DNA from: Hydrogenimonas urashimensis
GTDB lineage: Bacteria; Campylobacterota; Campylobacteria; Campylobacterales; Hydrogenimonadaceae
Reading direction: 5' to 3'
NCBI RefSeq assembly: GCF_016593255.1
Contig: NZ_AP023212.1
Span: 62,001 to 126,000, forward strand
DNA: 64,000 bases
The notes under the pieces are model-generated. The model was not told the DNA's origin. It did not search any database and saw only the letters and a list, made by a program, of their open reading frames with translations. A program made the translations under genes and the position numbers. The first letter of the stretch is position 1; each line of letters begins with the position of its first letter. Shown piece by piece: positions 16,494 through 24,930 of this stretch.

Positions 16494-17495
16494 ATGAAGC
16501 CATTTTCCGAATATATGAATGAGTGGCTCTACGGACCGGATGGGTATTATGCCCATTTCAAGGCGATCGGAAAAGAGGGGGATTTCTATACCGCTGTAAG
16601 TACCAGCCGCTTTTTCGGTGCGACGATCGCCCACTACATGATCTCCCTGATCAAAAAGGAGAAGCTCTCTCCCCGGACATTCCTGGTAGAGATCGGGGCG
16701 CATCAGGGATATCTGCTCGGTGACATGATCGAGTGGATCGCCCAGGAGGCGCCGGAGCTGCTGGAGACGATGCGTTTTGGCATAATCGAACGGTTCCCTT
16801 CGCTGCAGCGTGTGCAGAAGGAGTATTTCAAAAGCCGTTTCGGCGATACGGTCGTTTTGCACCACTACATCGATGCGAGACAGATCGGTGCTAAAGAGGC
16901 TTTTGTCGTCGCCAACGAAATTTTGGACGCATTTCCCTGTGACCTGGTCTACAGGGGGAAAACGGCACTCGTTGATGAAAACCATGCAATCCGTTTCGAA
17001 GGGGAGGATGAACAGGCACTGGCAATCGCCAAACGGTACGGTCAGCAAAAGGGAGAAGTGGCGAGAGGGTATGAAAGTTTCGCCGCTACGCTTTATGAAG
17101 CGGCCGAAAAGATCGTGTTCACCGCTTTCGACTACGGAGAGAAGGAGGCGCGTCCCGACTTCTCTATCCGAATATACAAAGGGCATGAAGTCTTTCCCCT
17201 TTTCGAAGAGGGGATCGATCTCAAAGAGCTTTTTGGAAAGAGTGACATTACCTACGATGTCAATTTTTCCCATGTCATGGACGCTTTCGAGGGGGCCGGT
17301 TTTTCGACAGCCGCTTTCAAAACGCAGCTTCGGGCACTGACAGAGTACGGTCTGCCCGATCTGTTGGAACAGCTGGCACGGCTGGGAGATCAGAAACTCT
17401 ATCTGCGGGAGCTCAATAAAATCAAAACCTTAATCGATCCACAAATGATGGGAGAACGTTTCAAACTGATTGAGTTTCATAAGAATATCGGATAA
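16494..17495 (+). CDS. SAM-dependent methyltransferase, MidA/NDUFAF7 family
   Basis: This 333-residue protein matches the family of the mitochondrial arginine methyltransferase NDUFAF7 (MidA). Visible are the SAM-binding start LVEIGAHQGYLLGDM (around residue 64), ERFPSLQRVQ, and the family signature VVANEILDAFPCDLV. In mitochondria it methylates an arginine in a complex I subunit; the bacterial substrate is not established, though Campylobacterota do carry complex I. The ATG at 16494 follows a GAAGGAAACAG ribosome site. It is probably transcribed with the TolC-like gene or alone. Confidence 0.82.
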   Translation: MKPFSEYMNEWLYGPDGYYAHFKAIGKEGDFYTAVSTSRFFGATIAHYMISLIKKEKLSPRTFLVEIGAHQGYLLGDMIEWIAQEAPELLETMRFGIIERFPSLQRVQKEYFKSRFGDTVVLHHYIDARQIGAKEAFVVANEILDAFPCDLVYRGKTALVDENHAIRFEGEDEQALAIAKRYGQQKGEVARGYESFAATLYEAAEKIVFTAFDYGEKEARPDFSIRIYKGHEVFPLFEEGIDLKELFGKSDITYDVNFSHVMDAFEGAGFSTAAFKTQLRALTEYGLPDLLEQLARLGDQKLYLRELNKIKTLIDPQMMGERFKLIEFHKNIG

Positions 17496-17498
17496 AAT
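17493..17498 (+). promoter_or_regulatory. -10 box placing the start codon of the ankyrin gene at or near +1
   Basis: TAAAAT (within CGGATAAAATAG) is separated by exactly 7 nt from the ATG at 17506, spanning the end of the methyltransferase gene. No ribosome site precedes that ATG. The same 7-nt spacing occurs at cmoB and the DUF455 gene. Confidence 0.35.
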
Positions 17499-17505
17499 AG
17501 ATGGC

Positions 17506-18099
17506 ATGAAAAGAGTCGCATCGATTGTTTTGTTTGTATTGATTCCGATGTTTGCGGACAGTGTGAACGGGTGGGAGCCTCTGCACGAAGCGGTCTACGA
17601 GGCCGATATGAACCGGACACGGGGGATTGTGGAAAACTCCGATGCCGATATCGATGCCCAGTCAAAAGCCGGGATCGCCCCGCTGCATATCGCCGTGAAG
17701 ATAAGAAATCTGCCGATGGTGGACTATCTTCTCGAGCATGGTGCGGATGTGGACATTCAGGACAATAACGGCTACACACCGTTGCTCTATGCCATCGGCC
17801 AGCATCGTCTGAAGATCGTAAAGACGCTTCTACAGCATGATGCCGATGTCAATCTCGCCAACAGCCAGGGGATCACCCCACTTCAGCAGGCGGCCTACAG
17901 CAACGATTTTCCGATTGTCGACTATCTGCTCGACCATGGTGCCGACCCGGAGATTTTGAATGCAAACGGCATCAATGCCTGTGAACTGGCCTATATCAAA
18001 GGGAATTTTTCGATGGCACACCATCTGCTGGCCTACACGAAAGGTGTTTGTGGAAAGTATGTGGATGAACTGAACGCGACGAAGGGGAGCAGAGAATGA
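17506..18099 (+). CDS. Exported ankyrin-repeat protein
   Basis: This 197-residue protein has a signal peptide (MKRVASIVLFVLIPMFADS) and four to five ankyrin repeats, with units such as GIAPLHIAVKIRNLPMVDYL, GYTPLLYAIGQHRLKIVKTL and GITPLQQAAYSNDFPIVDYL spaced 33 residues apart. Ankyrin repeats mediate protein binding; periplasmic bacterial examples are often linked to oxidative-stress enzymes, but no such partner is adjacent. The start is the ATG at 17506, where the signal peptide begins. Its stop overlaps the thiS start (ATGA). Confidence 0.85.
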   Translation: MKRVASIVLFVLIPMFADSVNGWEPLHEAVYEADMNRTRGIVENSDADIDAQSKAGIAPLHIAVKIRNLPMVDYLLEHGADVDIQDNNGYTPLLYAIGQHRLKIVKTLLQHDADVNLANSQGITPLQQAAYSNDFPIVDYLLDHGADPEILNANGINACELAYIKGNFSMAHHLLAYTKGVCGKYVDELNATKGSRE

Positions 18100-18296
18100 A
18101 AATCATCGTCAATGGAGAGGAGAAGGAGTTCGCCGACAACATCACGCTGGCACAATTGATCGAACATCTCGGCATCGCCGAGAAGGTGATGGCGGCGGCG
18201 GTAAACATGGAGGTGGTGAAGAAAGAGGCGTGGGACCGCTTCGTGCCGAAAGAGGGTGACAAAGTCGAGCTCCTGCACTTTGTCGGAGGGGGATGA
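18096..18296 (+). CDS. thiS: Sulfur carrier protein ThiS
   Basis: This 66-residue beta-grasp sulfur carrier is used for thiazole synthesis in thiamine production. It ends in the required diglycine (HFVGGG), whose C-terminus is adenylated and thiocarboxylated. It begins with MKIIVNGEEKEF, typical of ThiS. It overlaps the ankyrin gene by ATGA and is not followed by thiG or thiF. The rest of the pathway must lie elsewhere. Confidence 0.85.
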   Translation: MKIIVNGEEKEFADNITLAQLIEHLGIAEKVMAAAVNMEVVKKEAWDRFVPKEGDKVELLHFVGGG

Positions 18297-18344
18297 TCGT
18301 CGAAACGGTGATAAGCAATTCGTAGACGGTGATCCGTTCGATGC

Positions 18345-18695
18345 CTATGTCGTCTCGATGGCGGCGACGGCGATGGCGAAACCGCCGTCGTGGGCGATGG
18401 AGAGGGAGGTGGCGGTGATGCCGAAAACTTCTGACACTCTTTCATTCAGCCTGAAATGCGGCGCGCCCTTCGCGTTCTTGCCGATAACTATGTCGTGAAA
18501 ACCGACCTCCTTGCCGATTCCGGTACCCAGAGCCTTGGCTACCGCCTCTTTGGCGGCCCAGAACCCGGCGGCGGTCTGCGGCCCTTTGACGAGGGCGATC
18601 TCTTCTTCGCTCAGGTAGCGGGACAAAAACTTTTCGCCATGCTTTTGCAGTGACTTTTCAATGCGATCGATTACGACGATATCGACACCGATCAT
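18345..18695 (-). CDS. acpS: Holo-[acyl-carrier-protein] synthase
   Basis: This 116-residue enzyme transfers 4'-phosphopantetheine from CoA to the acyl carrier protein. The N-terminal MIGVDIVVIDRIE carries the metal-binding aspartate, and FWAAKEAVAKALGTG is the second AcpS signature. Length is normal for the family, which forms trimers. It overlaps fliL by ATGA and is the second gene of a fliL-acpS transcript, a pairing with no obvious functional logic. It is convergent with thiS, 48 bp apart. Confidence 0.9.
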   Translation of the reverse strand: MIGVDIVVIDRIEKSLQKHGEKFLSRYLSEEEIALVKGPQTAAGFWAAKEAVAKALGTGIGKEVGFHDIVIGKNAKGAPHFRLNERVSEVFGITATSLSIAHDGGFAIAVAAIETT

Positions 18696-19225
18696 TGAAT
18701 GACGAACTCCGTAAAGTAGATATGGCGTATTTCACCGTCTTCCAGGTGCCTGTTGATCTGGGCGATGATCTCCTCTTTGAGCTTCTCTTTCCCTTTGGCA
18801 GTCGTGATCTCTTCCACCGTTTTGGAGGAGAGGATGGAGATGACGATATCGCGGATCAGGGGCGTTTTTTTGTCCAGTTCCGGCGTGAGCTCTTCACTGT
18901 CTTCTTCCAGGTTCATCTTGGCCACAAGGAATCTTCTGCCGTTTTCACTCATCAGGTTGACGGTGAACTTGTCGAGCGGGTACATCGGTCCGACTCCGAT
19001 ATCTTCGCTCCGGTGGGAACGCTTTTTCTCCACCTTTTCCTGTTTGACGGCCGTCGCATCCTCCGCCTCGTCGCCCGAGAGCATCAGGTAGGCGACAACC
19101 CCGCCGATGGCAAGCACCAGAACCAGCAGTACCACGATAAGAATGAGCACGACATTGCTGCCGCCCGATTCTTTTTTCGAGTCGTTTTCACTCTCTGCTG
19201 CAGCTTCTTTTTCTTCTTCGGCCAT
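18692..19225 (-). CDS. fliL: Flagellar basal-body protein FliL
   Basis: This 177-residue inner-membrane protein is associated with the flagellar stator. It has a charged cytoplasmic N-terminus (about 22 residues rich in E, K and S), one transmembrane helix (VVLILIVVLLVLVLAIGGVV) and a periplasmic stomatin-like domain with GPMYPLDKFTVNL and the conserved C-terminal IYFTEFVIQ. CCAAGGAGAATGC gives a strong ribosome site. It is the only flagellar gene in the window, indicating a motile relative or remnant. Confidence 0.9.
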   Translation of the reverse strand: MAEEEKEAAAESENDSKKESGGSNVVLILIVVLLVLVLAIGGVVAYLMLSGDEAEDATAVKQEKVEKKRSHRSEDIGVGPMYPLDKFTVNLMSENGRRFLVAKMNLEEDSEELTPELDKKTPLIRDIVISILSSKTVEEITTAKGKEKLKEEIIAQINRHLEDGEIRHIYFTEFVIQ

Positions 19226-19396
19226 GCATTCTCCTTGGCATTTATAAATATTTGAAATAGTATCGTCGTTTCGGGCCTGAAGTTAATACCGTTGTCCCAC
19301 AAAAAGGAATCGGCATGGCGTATTATACGTCAATTCAGGGGCCATACGGAGTAAATAGGTTAAAATATCGGCAAAAAGCGAAAGCAGGCAGTACGA

Positions 19397-20197
19397 GTGG
19401 GAATATTGGAATCTTTCTTTGCACGCATCGGCGCACCCTTTGTCAAAATGTACGAAAAAATCGGCGATTTCGGCCGATTCGTCGAATTCCAGGTGGGGTT
19501 GATTCCTCTGTATTTCACCCGTCCCCACCGTATCCGTGAATTTTTCCAGCAGATGGACAGCATCGGCATCGGGACACTGGGAGTCATCCTGCTGACGGCC
19601 CTTTTTACCGGCATGGTCGAAGCGATCCAGCTCTATCACGGTTTTCACCAGTTCAATGCGGAAAATTTCATGGGGTATACGATTTTCGTTTCGATCTCCC
19701 GTGAACTTGGCCCGGTTTTCGCGGCTTTGATGCTCACATCCCGCGCCATCAGCGCCATGGCGGCGGAGCTGGGCACGATGCGCGTCACCGAGCAGATCGA
19801 CGCGATCGAAACGCTTGCTGTCGATTCGAAAAAATATCTGATCATTCCGCGGATTCTGGCGACGACAATCTCGCTGCCGCTGCTCGTTATTGTCTTTGAT
19901 TTCGTCGGCAATGTCAGTGCCTATCTCATCTCAACCGAGGCGCTTGGGGTCAATCCGGTCTCCTATCGGAACCTGATACAGCAGTACCTGGAATTCGGTG
20001 ACATCGGAACGGGGATTTTGAAGGCGTTTGTGTTCGGCTATCTGGTCAGCTCCATCGGTACCTATCTTGGATACATCGCCCGGGGCGGTGCGCGGGGCGT
20101 CGGACAGGCGACGACGGCCGCCGTTGTCTATTCGGCGATAACGATTTTCGCTGCCAACTACTTCCTCTCTTCGCTCTTTCTCTTTCTGGATTGGTAG
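19397..20197 (+). CDS. mlaE: MlaE-family ABC transporter permease
   Basis: This 266-residue multi-spanning permease is of the MlaE/YrbE family, the membrane part of phospholipid-trafficking MCE transporters. Characteristic regions are GMVEAIQLYHGF, the loop SRELGPVFAALMLTSR, AAELGTMRVTEQIDAIETL, and a C-terminal GYIARGGARGVGQATT. Translation is predicted from a GTG at 19397. Unlike the usual arrangement, the matching ATPase gene is not adjacent; an mlaF-like gene lies 30 kb away at 50563. No MCE-domain (MlaD) gene is present in the window. Confidence 0.87.
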   Translation: MGILESFFARIGAPFVKMYEKIGDFGRFVEFQVGLIPLYFTRPHRIREFFQQMDSIGIGTLGVILLTALFTGMVEAIQLYHGFHQFNAENFMGYTIFVSISRELGPVFAALMLTSRAISAMAAELGTMRVTEQIDAIETLAVDSKKYLIIPRILATTISLPLLVIVFDFVGNVSAYLISTEALGVNPVSYRNLIQQYLEFGDIGTGILKAFVFGYLVSSIGTYLGYIARGGARGVGQATTAAVVYSAITIFAANYFLSSLFLFLDW

Positions 20198-20248
20198 AAA
20201 TTTGCCTTTTTGGCGGGCAGCTCCGCAAAGCGCGTTTTCTGAGCGCTT

Positions 20249-20527
20249 CTACTCACACCTGTCGATTCCCAGAGTTTTCATCAAAGCATCAAAAAACGGA
20301 CCGGCCTCTTTGTCGTAGTCGTCGTGAAATTCGACGGCGATGAATCCCCGGTTCTCTCCTTCGCGGACATCGCTGATTTCGACCTGGCACTCCTTTCTGT
20401 AGTTGAGCCGGTCGATCGCATTCAAAATCTTCTTTTTTTCCGCTTCGTTTCTGTATAGGAGCTCGAGTTTATCGTAGCGCTCCTCGTGGGAATGGATGGC
20501 TGTAATATTGTCAAGAATATCCGGCAT
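20249..20527 (-). CDS. Small acidic protein, paralog of the protein at 26918
   Basis: This 92-residue cytoplasmic protein is of unrecognised family. It aligns along its whole length with the protein at 26918-27223: ERYDKLELLYRNEAEKK...ILNAIDR at the N-terminus and a C-terminal motif of VEFHDDYDKEAGPFF then LGIDRCE. The invariant DDYDKE and the near-terminal cysteine suggest a conserved binding surface. It stands alone, convergent with mlaE, and precedes the divergent pssA. Function unknown. Confidence 0.65.
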   Translation of the reverse strand: MPDILDNITAIHSHEERYDKLELLYRNEAEKKKILNAIDRLNYRKECQVEISDVREGENRGFIAVEFHDDYDKEAGPFFDALMKTLGIDRCE

Positions 20528-20598
20528 ATGCTCTATCTTTCTTCAATTAAAGTTGTATCTATGTAAAATAGCGGGGTGATTATAGCAAAAGGAAACCG

Positions 20599-21153
20599 AT
20601 GGCTTTCATATTGAATCCCAAATCCCATTTCAATCTCGCCAATCTCTTTACGATGGTCAATATCACCTGTGGTCTTATCGCCACCTACCTCATTACCCAA
20701 AACAACTTTTTTGATGCCATTGTCTTCGCATGGATCGGCGGCGCTTTCGATATTTTCGACGGAAAGATCGCCAGGAGATTCCGCCTCTCCAACGAGTTCG
20801 GCATTCAGCTCGATTCGTTCGCCGATTTCCTCTCGTTCGTACTCGTTCCGGTCTTTTTGATCTTTCAGGCCGTCTATTCCCATCTGGAAGGCGGTTGGTT
20901 CTACTTCTCGGCGATAGTGAGCATATACTATGTCATCAGCGGACTTCGCCGGCTGATCCAGTTCAACATCAACGCCGAAGCCGGTGAGGTGGGAAAATAT
21001 TTCGTGGGGGTGCCGACACCGCTGGGAGCGATACTCCTGTGGCTCGTCTATCTCGGATATACCTACAATATTCTTCCAAGCGAATCGGTGACCATGCTGA
21101 TGATCGTCATCGGCTGGTTGCTCAACTCCACGGTGAGAGTGCCGCACCCCTGA
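20599..21153 (+). CDS. pssA: CDP-diacylglycerol-serine O-phosphatidyltransferase
   Basis: This 184-residue integral membrane protein is a CDP-alcohol phosphotransferase. The full active-site signature D-x2-DG-x2-AR-x8-G-x3-D-x3-D is seen from FDIFDGKIAR through the aspartates of LDSFADF. The N-terminal NLANLFTMVNITCG and the class II architecture point to phosphatidylserine synthase, feeding phosphatidylethanolamine. It is shorter than the roughly 240 residues I expect for relatives, ending at STVRVPHP without a C-terminal extension. AAGGAAACC precedes the ATG. Confidence 0.85.
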   Translation: MAFILNPKSHFNLANLFTMVNITCGLIATYLITQNNFFDAIVFAWIGGAFDIFDGKIARRFRLSNEFGIQLDSFADFLSFVLVPVFLIFQAVYSHLEGGWFYFSAIVSIYYVISGLRRLIQFNINAEAGEVGKYFVGVPTPLGAILLWLVYLGYTYNILPSESVTMLMIVIGWLLNSTVRVPHP

Positions 21154-21183
21154 TGGGAGAGTCAAAAAAAGAGGCCGGATGTT

Positions 21184-22533
21184 TCACATCCACTCCACGA
21201 CTTTGGCGACCTCGTCGGCGACGAAACATTTCAACGGGGTTTTGAAAGAGGGCTTGTTCGGGACTATCGCTTTTGTAAACCCCAGCGTATGGGCTTCTTT
21301 TAGGCGCTGTTCCAGGTGGAATACTTCCCGAATGTCGCCGATGAGGCTCACTTCGCCGATGAAGATGCTCTCATCGCTGAGCGGCCTGTTCCTGAAACTG
21401 CTGATGATGGCGGCGATGATGGCCAGGTCCGCGGCGGGTTCACTGATTTTGATTCCCCCCGCGATATTGACGAAGACGTCGTACTGGCCGAAGGGGAGGT
21501 CCAGTTTTTTTTCAAGAAGGGCCAGGAGCATCGTCAGTCGGCTCGAGTCGTACCCGGTGGTGGAGCGTTTCGGGTTGCCGTATCCGCTGTCAGCCACGAG
21601 TGCCTGCACTTCGATGACCAGGGGTCGGCTCCCTTCCATGATGACAGTCACTGCGCTGCCGGCCTGCGCTCTGCCCCGGCTGAAAAATTTGCTCGCGATA
21701 TTTTTGGCGCTGACCAGACCCTCCTGCGTCATCTCGAAAATCCCCACTTCGCTCGTACTGCCGAATCGGTTTTTGAAAGCGCGCAGCATCCGGATCTCCC
21801 GGCTGCCGTCTCCTTCGAAATAGAGCACCGTATCGACCATATGCTCCAGTACGCGGGGGCCGGCGATGGAGCCCTCCTTGGTGATGTGGCCGATGATGAA
21901 GATGGGAAGCTGTTTCTCTTTCGCAAGGCGCATCAGGTCGAAGGTGATGGTACGCACCTGGGTGACACTTCCGGGTGCGGAGGGAATCGCTTCGGAGTAG
22001 AGGGTCTGGATGGAATCGATGATGATCAGATCGTACCGGTTTTTCGCTACTTCCGCCATCACCGCCTCCAGGCGGATTTCACTGAGCAAAAAGAGATCCT
22101 CGTGGTTGGCGCCAAGGCGGTTGGCACGCATTTTGATCTGTCCTCCCGACTCCTCACCGCTTACATAGAGCACCCTTTTTCTTTCCCTGGCGAGATTGCC
22201 GCCGATTTTCAGAAGCAGCGTCGATTTTCCTATCCCCGGACTGCCGCCTATGAGCACCAGGGAACCCGGGACGATGCCGCCGCCGAGCACCAGGTCGAGT
22301 TCGCTGTCACCGCTTGTAAACCGCGTGACCTCCTCTTCGTGGATCTGGGTAATCGGTCTGGCTTCGGGTGCGCCCGCGGAGGTCTTGGAGATTTCGTCCA
22401 GGACCTTCTGCTGTTCGGCGGAGAGTTCGACGAAGCTCTCCCATGCGCCGCAGTTGGGACATTTCCCCATCCAGCGGGGGCTCTGCATCCCGCAGGCCTG
22501 GCATTCGAAAAGGGTCTTTTTTTTAGCCATCAA
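21184..22533 (-). CDS. radA: DNA repair protein RadA/Sms
   Basis: This 449-residue RecA-like branch-migration helicase has an N-terminal C4 zinc finger (C11, C14, C25, C28), Walker A GGSPGIGKST, the RadA-specific KNRFG motif and a C-terminal Lon-like domain (GGIKISEPAADLA). It aids recombination intermediate processing. It is third in the tlpA-ftsY-radA run, with 52 bp after ftsY. It is convergent with pssA, leaving only 30 bp between stops, without a clear hairpin. Confidence 0.93.
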   Translation of the reverse strand: MMAKKKTLFECQACGMQSPRWMGKCPNCGAWESFVELSAEQQKVLDEISKTSAGAPEARPITQIHEEEVTRFTSGDSELDLVLGGGIVPGSLVLIGGSPGIGKSTLLLKIGGNLARERKRVLYVSGEESGGQIKMRANRLGANHEDLFLLSEIRLEAVMAEVAKNRYDLIIIDSIQTLYSEAIPSAPGSVTQVRTITFDLMRLAKEKQLPIFIIGHITKEGSIAGPRVLEHMVDTVLYFEGDGSREIRMLRAFKNRFGSTSEVGIFEMTQEGLVSAKNIASKFFSRGRAQAGSAVTVIMEGSRPLVIEVQALVADSGYGNPKRSTTGYDSSRLTMLLALLEKKLDLPFGQYDVFVNIAGGIKISEPAADLAIIAAIISSFRNRPLSDESIFIGEVSLIGDIREVFHLEQRLKEAHTLGFTKAIVPNKPSFKTPLKCFVADEVAKVVEWM

Positions 22534-22585
22534 TCAATCCGTACTTTCTTCATCCCTCTTGACCGTTTCCGGTTCACCGCCCAAA

Positions 22586-23713
22586 TCATTCCTCCAGTTC
22601 TTCGGCTCTGTAGGCGCGGACGATGCTGCCGTCTTTGTCAAGGATTTCCATCAGATCGGCATTTTCATTGACGTTGAGCCTGTAGGTTTCGCCGCTCGCC
22701 CGTTCGCTGACGAAATGTTTGGAAAGGAGGTTGAAGCCGTCGTTGTCCAGAAGCTCTTCGAGACGCTTTCGCTGCGATTCGGTGAGGGCATGGAGATCGA
22801 CCCGGTGGATTTTTCCGGAAGACGGGATCTCCTCCTCTGTCGGTTCGGTGAAGATCGCGTCGAGGATCGTGTTGACGAACTCTTTGGGATCGAAAGGGAT
22901 CAAATCTTCCGCCTTTTCACCCACTCCCACATAATAGATGGGAAGTTTCAGCTCTTCCGCGATGCTGAAGAGTGCGCCCCCTTTGGCGGTACCGTCGAGT
23001 TTTGTGATGATGATCCCGTCGATGTCGATCATCTCCTTGAAGGCTTTGGCCTGGTTGATGGCGCTGTTGCCCTGGGTGCCGTCGAGGATCAGAATCTTTC
23101 GATGCGGTGCCCCATCCATCGCTTTGCCGCAGACCCGGACGATCTTTTTGAGCTCTTCGGCAAGATTGCTCTGGGTGTGCAGTCGTCCTGCCGTGTCGAT
23201 GATGACATGGTCGAAACCTTTTGCTTTGGCGGAGCTGATGGTATCGTAGGCGACGGCGGAGGGGTCGTGCCCCTGCCGGGTGTAGACGATGGGAATGTCG
23301 AGCTTTTCGGCCCAGGTTTTGAGCTGTTCGATCGCTGCAGCGCGGAATGTGTCGGATGCGCCGAGCATGACCGTCTCCCCCTCCGTTTTGTAGCGCTGTG
23401 CCAGTTTCGCGATGGTCGTCGTCTTGCCTGCGCCGTTGACGCCCACGATCAGTTCGACGAAGGGTTTTTCGCCCCGGGGTTCGATCTTTTCGACCTCGTA
23501 GATAAACAGAGAGATGAGTGTGTTGTAAAGCTGTATGCGCTTGATGTTTTCTGGAAGGGATTCGACGATTTTCTCGACGAGGTCGTAGGTCACATCCGCT
23601 TCGAGCAGGAGGTCTTCGAGTTCGTCACGGCCGATCTTTTCCCGTTTGACAGGCGCGTTGCTTTCGATCGTTTCGACCGTCTTTTTAAGCCCGCGTTTCA
23701 GAAAGCTGAACAT
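22586..23713 (-). CDS. ftsY: Signal recognition particle receptor FtsY with C-terminal extension
   Basis: This 375-residue SRP receptor GTPase docks ribosome-SRP complexes at the inner membrane. G-motifs are complete: GVNGAGKTTTIAKLA (G1), DTFRAAAIEQL, IIDTAGRLHTQ (G3), ITKLDGTAKGG (G4) and GVGEKAEDL (G5). The normal protein ends near residue 288 (EFVNTILDAIF), the full length of C. jejuni FtsY. Here about 87 further residues follow, acidic then helical and strand-like (HRVDLHALTESQRKRL..., RLNVNENADLMEIL). I do not recognise that tail. The gene overlaps the tlpA stop by one base (TAATG). Confidence 0.92.
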   Translation of the reverse strand: MFSFLKRGLKKTVETIESNAPVKREKIGRDELEDLLLEADVTYDLVEKIVESLPENIKRIQLYNTLISLFIYEVEKIEPRGEKPFVELIVGVNGAGKTTTIAKLAQRYKTEGETVMLGASDTFRAAAIEQLKTWAEKLDIPIVYTRQGHDPSAVAYDTISSAKAKGFDHVIIDTAGRLHTQSNLAEELKKIVRVCGKAMDGAPHRKILILDGTQGNSAINQAKAFKEMIDIDGIIITKLDGTAKGGALFSIAEELKLPIYYVGVGEKAEDLIPFDPKEFVNTILDAIFTEPTEEEIPSSGKIHRVDLHALTESQRKRLEELLDNDGFNLLSKHFVSERASGETYRLNVNENADLMEILDKDGSIVRAYRAEELEE

Positions 23714-24282
23714 TATTTGCTCACCTTTTTCAGTGCCTCTTTGATGTCGCTTTCGAGCATCTCTTCGGGAACCAGGCCGATGTAGTGACGGAAATATCTG
23801 CCATCGACGAAAAGGACCATGAAGGGGATCGAAAAGTTTCGGGGCTGATGGAGCATGTCGGCGACTTTGGCGGCGATGGCCATATTGTCAGGGGCGTTGG
23901 AAACGAAATAGTTGATATTGTGCCCCGTAATGAATCGTCGCATTTCGGCGGGATTTTTCGATTCGATCGAAACGCCGATGATTTTCAGTTTGCCCCTGTA
24001 TTTCTCCTGCAGGTTCACGAGATGGGGAATCTCGGCACGGCAGGGGGGACACCATGTGGCAAAGAAGTCGAGCATAACGACACGCTCTTTTGCGCCGAAA
24101 TCGAATTTTCCGTCTCTGAGCGTCGCTTTGACGGTATTGTTCGCGTCTTTGAGAATAAAAAGAGTTTTCTGTGCCACATTCACTGTCGTGCGGCTCGCTT
24201 TTTTCTCTTTTTTCTCCCCGCATCCTGTATAAAGGAGTGTCACAAACACCAGAACCGTAAGTGAGAGAAATTTGATACGCAT
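23713..24282 (-). CDS. TlpA-like thioredoxin-fold lipoprotein
   Basis: This 189-residue exported thiol-disulfide protein has a lipoprotein signal with LLYTGC lipobox (C21), then a thioredoxin fold with active site ATWCPPCRAEIPHL, typical of the TlpA/ResA reducing family. The cis-proline region appears as FSIPFMVLFVDG. It likely reduces periplasmic disulfides, for example during cytochrome c maturation. It leads the tlpA-ftsY-radA run with TAATG coupling to ftsY. The substrate is unknown. Confidence 0.87.
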   Translation of the reverse strand: MRIKFLSLTVLVFVTLLYTGCGEKKEKKASRTTVNVAQKTLFILKDANNTVKATLRDGKFDFGAKERVVMLDFFATWCPPCRAEIPHLVNLQEKYRGKLKIIGVSIESKNPAEMRRFITGHNINYFVSNAPDNMAIAAKVADMLHQPRNFSIPFMVLFVDGRYFRHYIGLVPEEMLESDIKEALKKVSK

Positions 24283-24336
24283 TTGAAAACCTTTTTGGAT
24301 AAAATGGCGATATTATAAGATATCAGGGCTTAAACA

Positions 24337-24930
24337 TTGGACAAAAAAACTTTCAGAAAACAGTGCCTCGCAAAGTTGCAAAAAGCTGAAAAAAACGGTA
24401 GATTGAACCGGAACAGGAAAGTGTTGAAAAGAATCGATATGATTATAAGAAAATATAATCCAAAATCCATTCTTTTCTATCTTCCGATGAGCCATGAAGT
24501 CGACGTCAGACCGCTGTTCAGGCGGTTGCGGCGCGACAGAAAAATTTACGTTCCGTTTATGGAAGGCGAAAGTTTTAAGCTGGTACAATACAGACTGCCG
24601 CTGAAAAAGAAGCGGTTTGGTATTTACGAACCGATGAATTCACATTTTTATCTGTCAAAAATAGATATGGCGATTGTGCCGGTTGTGGGGGTTGACGGCC
24701 GATTTCGCCGCATAGGATTTGGAAAAGGTATGTACGATAGATTTTTTGGGTCGCTGAGGCAAAAGCCTCTGACCGTGTTTGTACAGTTGGCGAAATGCTG
24801 TACAAAAAAGAGAATTACCGATGATTTCGACGTCATGGCAGATATCTACATAACCCCCGAAGATATTACAGTCCGAGGGAAAAAAGATGTTGACAGAATT
24901 GATCATAGGAGGTGCGGCAGCCACTGTTAG
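24337..24930 (+). CDS. 5-formyltetrahydrofolate cyclo-ligase
   Basis: This 197-residue enzyme converts 5-formyl-THF to 5,10-methenyl-THF with ATP. The family motif RIGFGKGMYDRFF (usually RLGYGGGYYDR) and the phosphate-binding end VVGVDGRFRRIG are seen. A TTG start at 24337 follows a short AGGG; basic N-terminal KKTFRKQCLAK is typical. The gene overlaps rny by 44 nt in another frame. It has an AT-rich, lysine-rich first half, unlike its neighbours. Pairing with rny is frequent in Campylobacterota. Confidence 0.86.
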   Translation: MDKKTFRKQCLAKLQKAEKNGRLNRNRKVLKRIDMIIRKYNPKSILFYLPMSHEVDVRPLFRRLRRDRKIYVPFMEGESFKLVQYRLPLKKKRFGIYEPMNSHFYLSKIDMAIVPVVGVDGRFRRIGFGKGMYDRFFGSLRQKPLTVFVQLAKCCTKKRITDDFDVMADIYITPEDITVRGKKDVDRIDHRRCGSHC

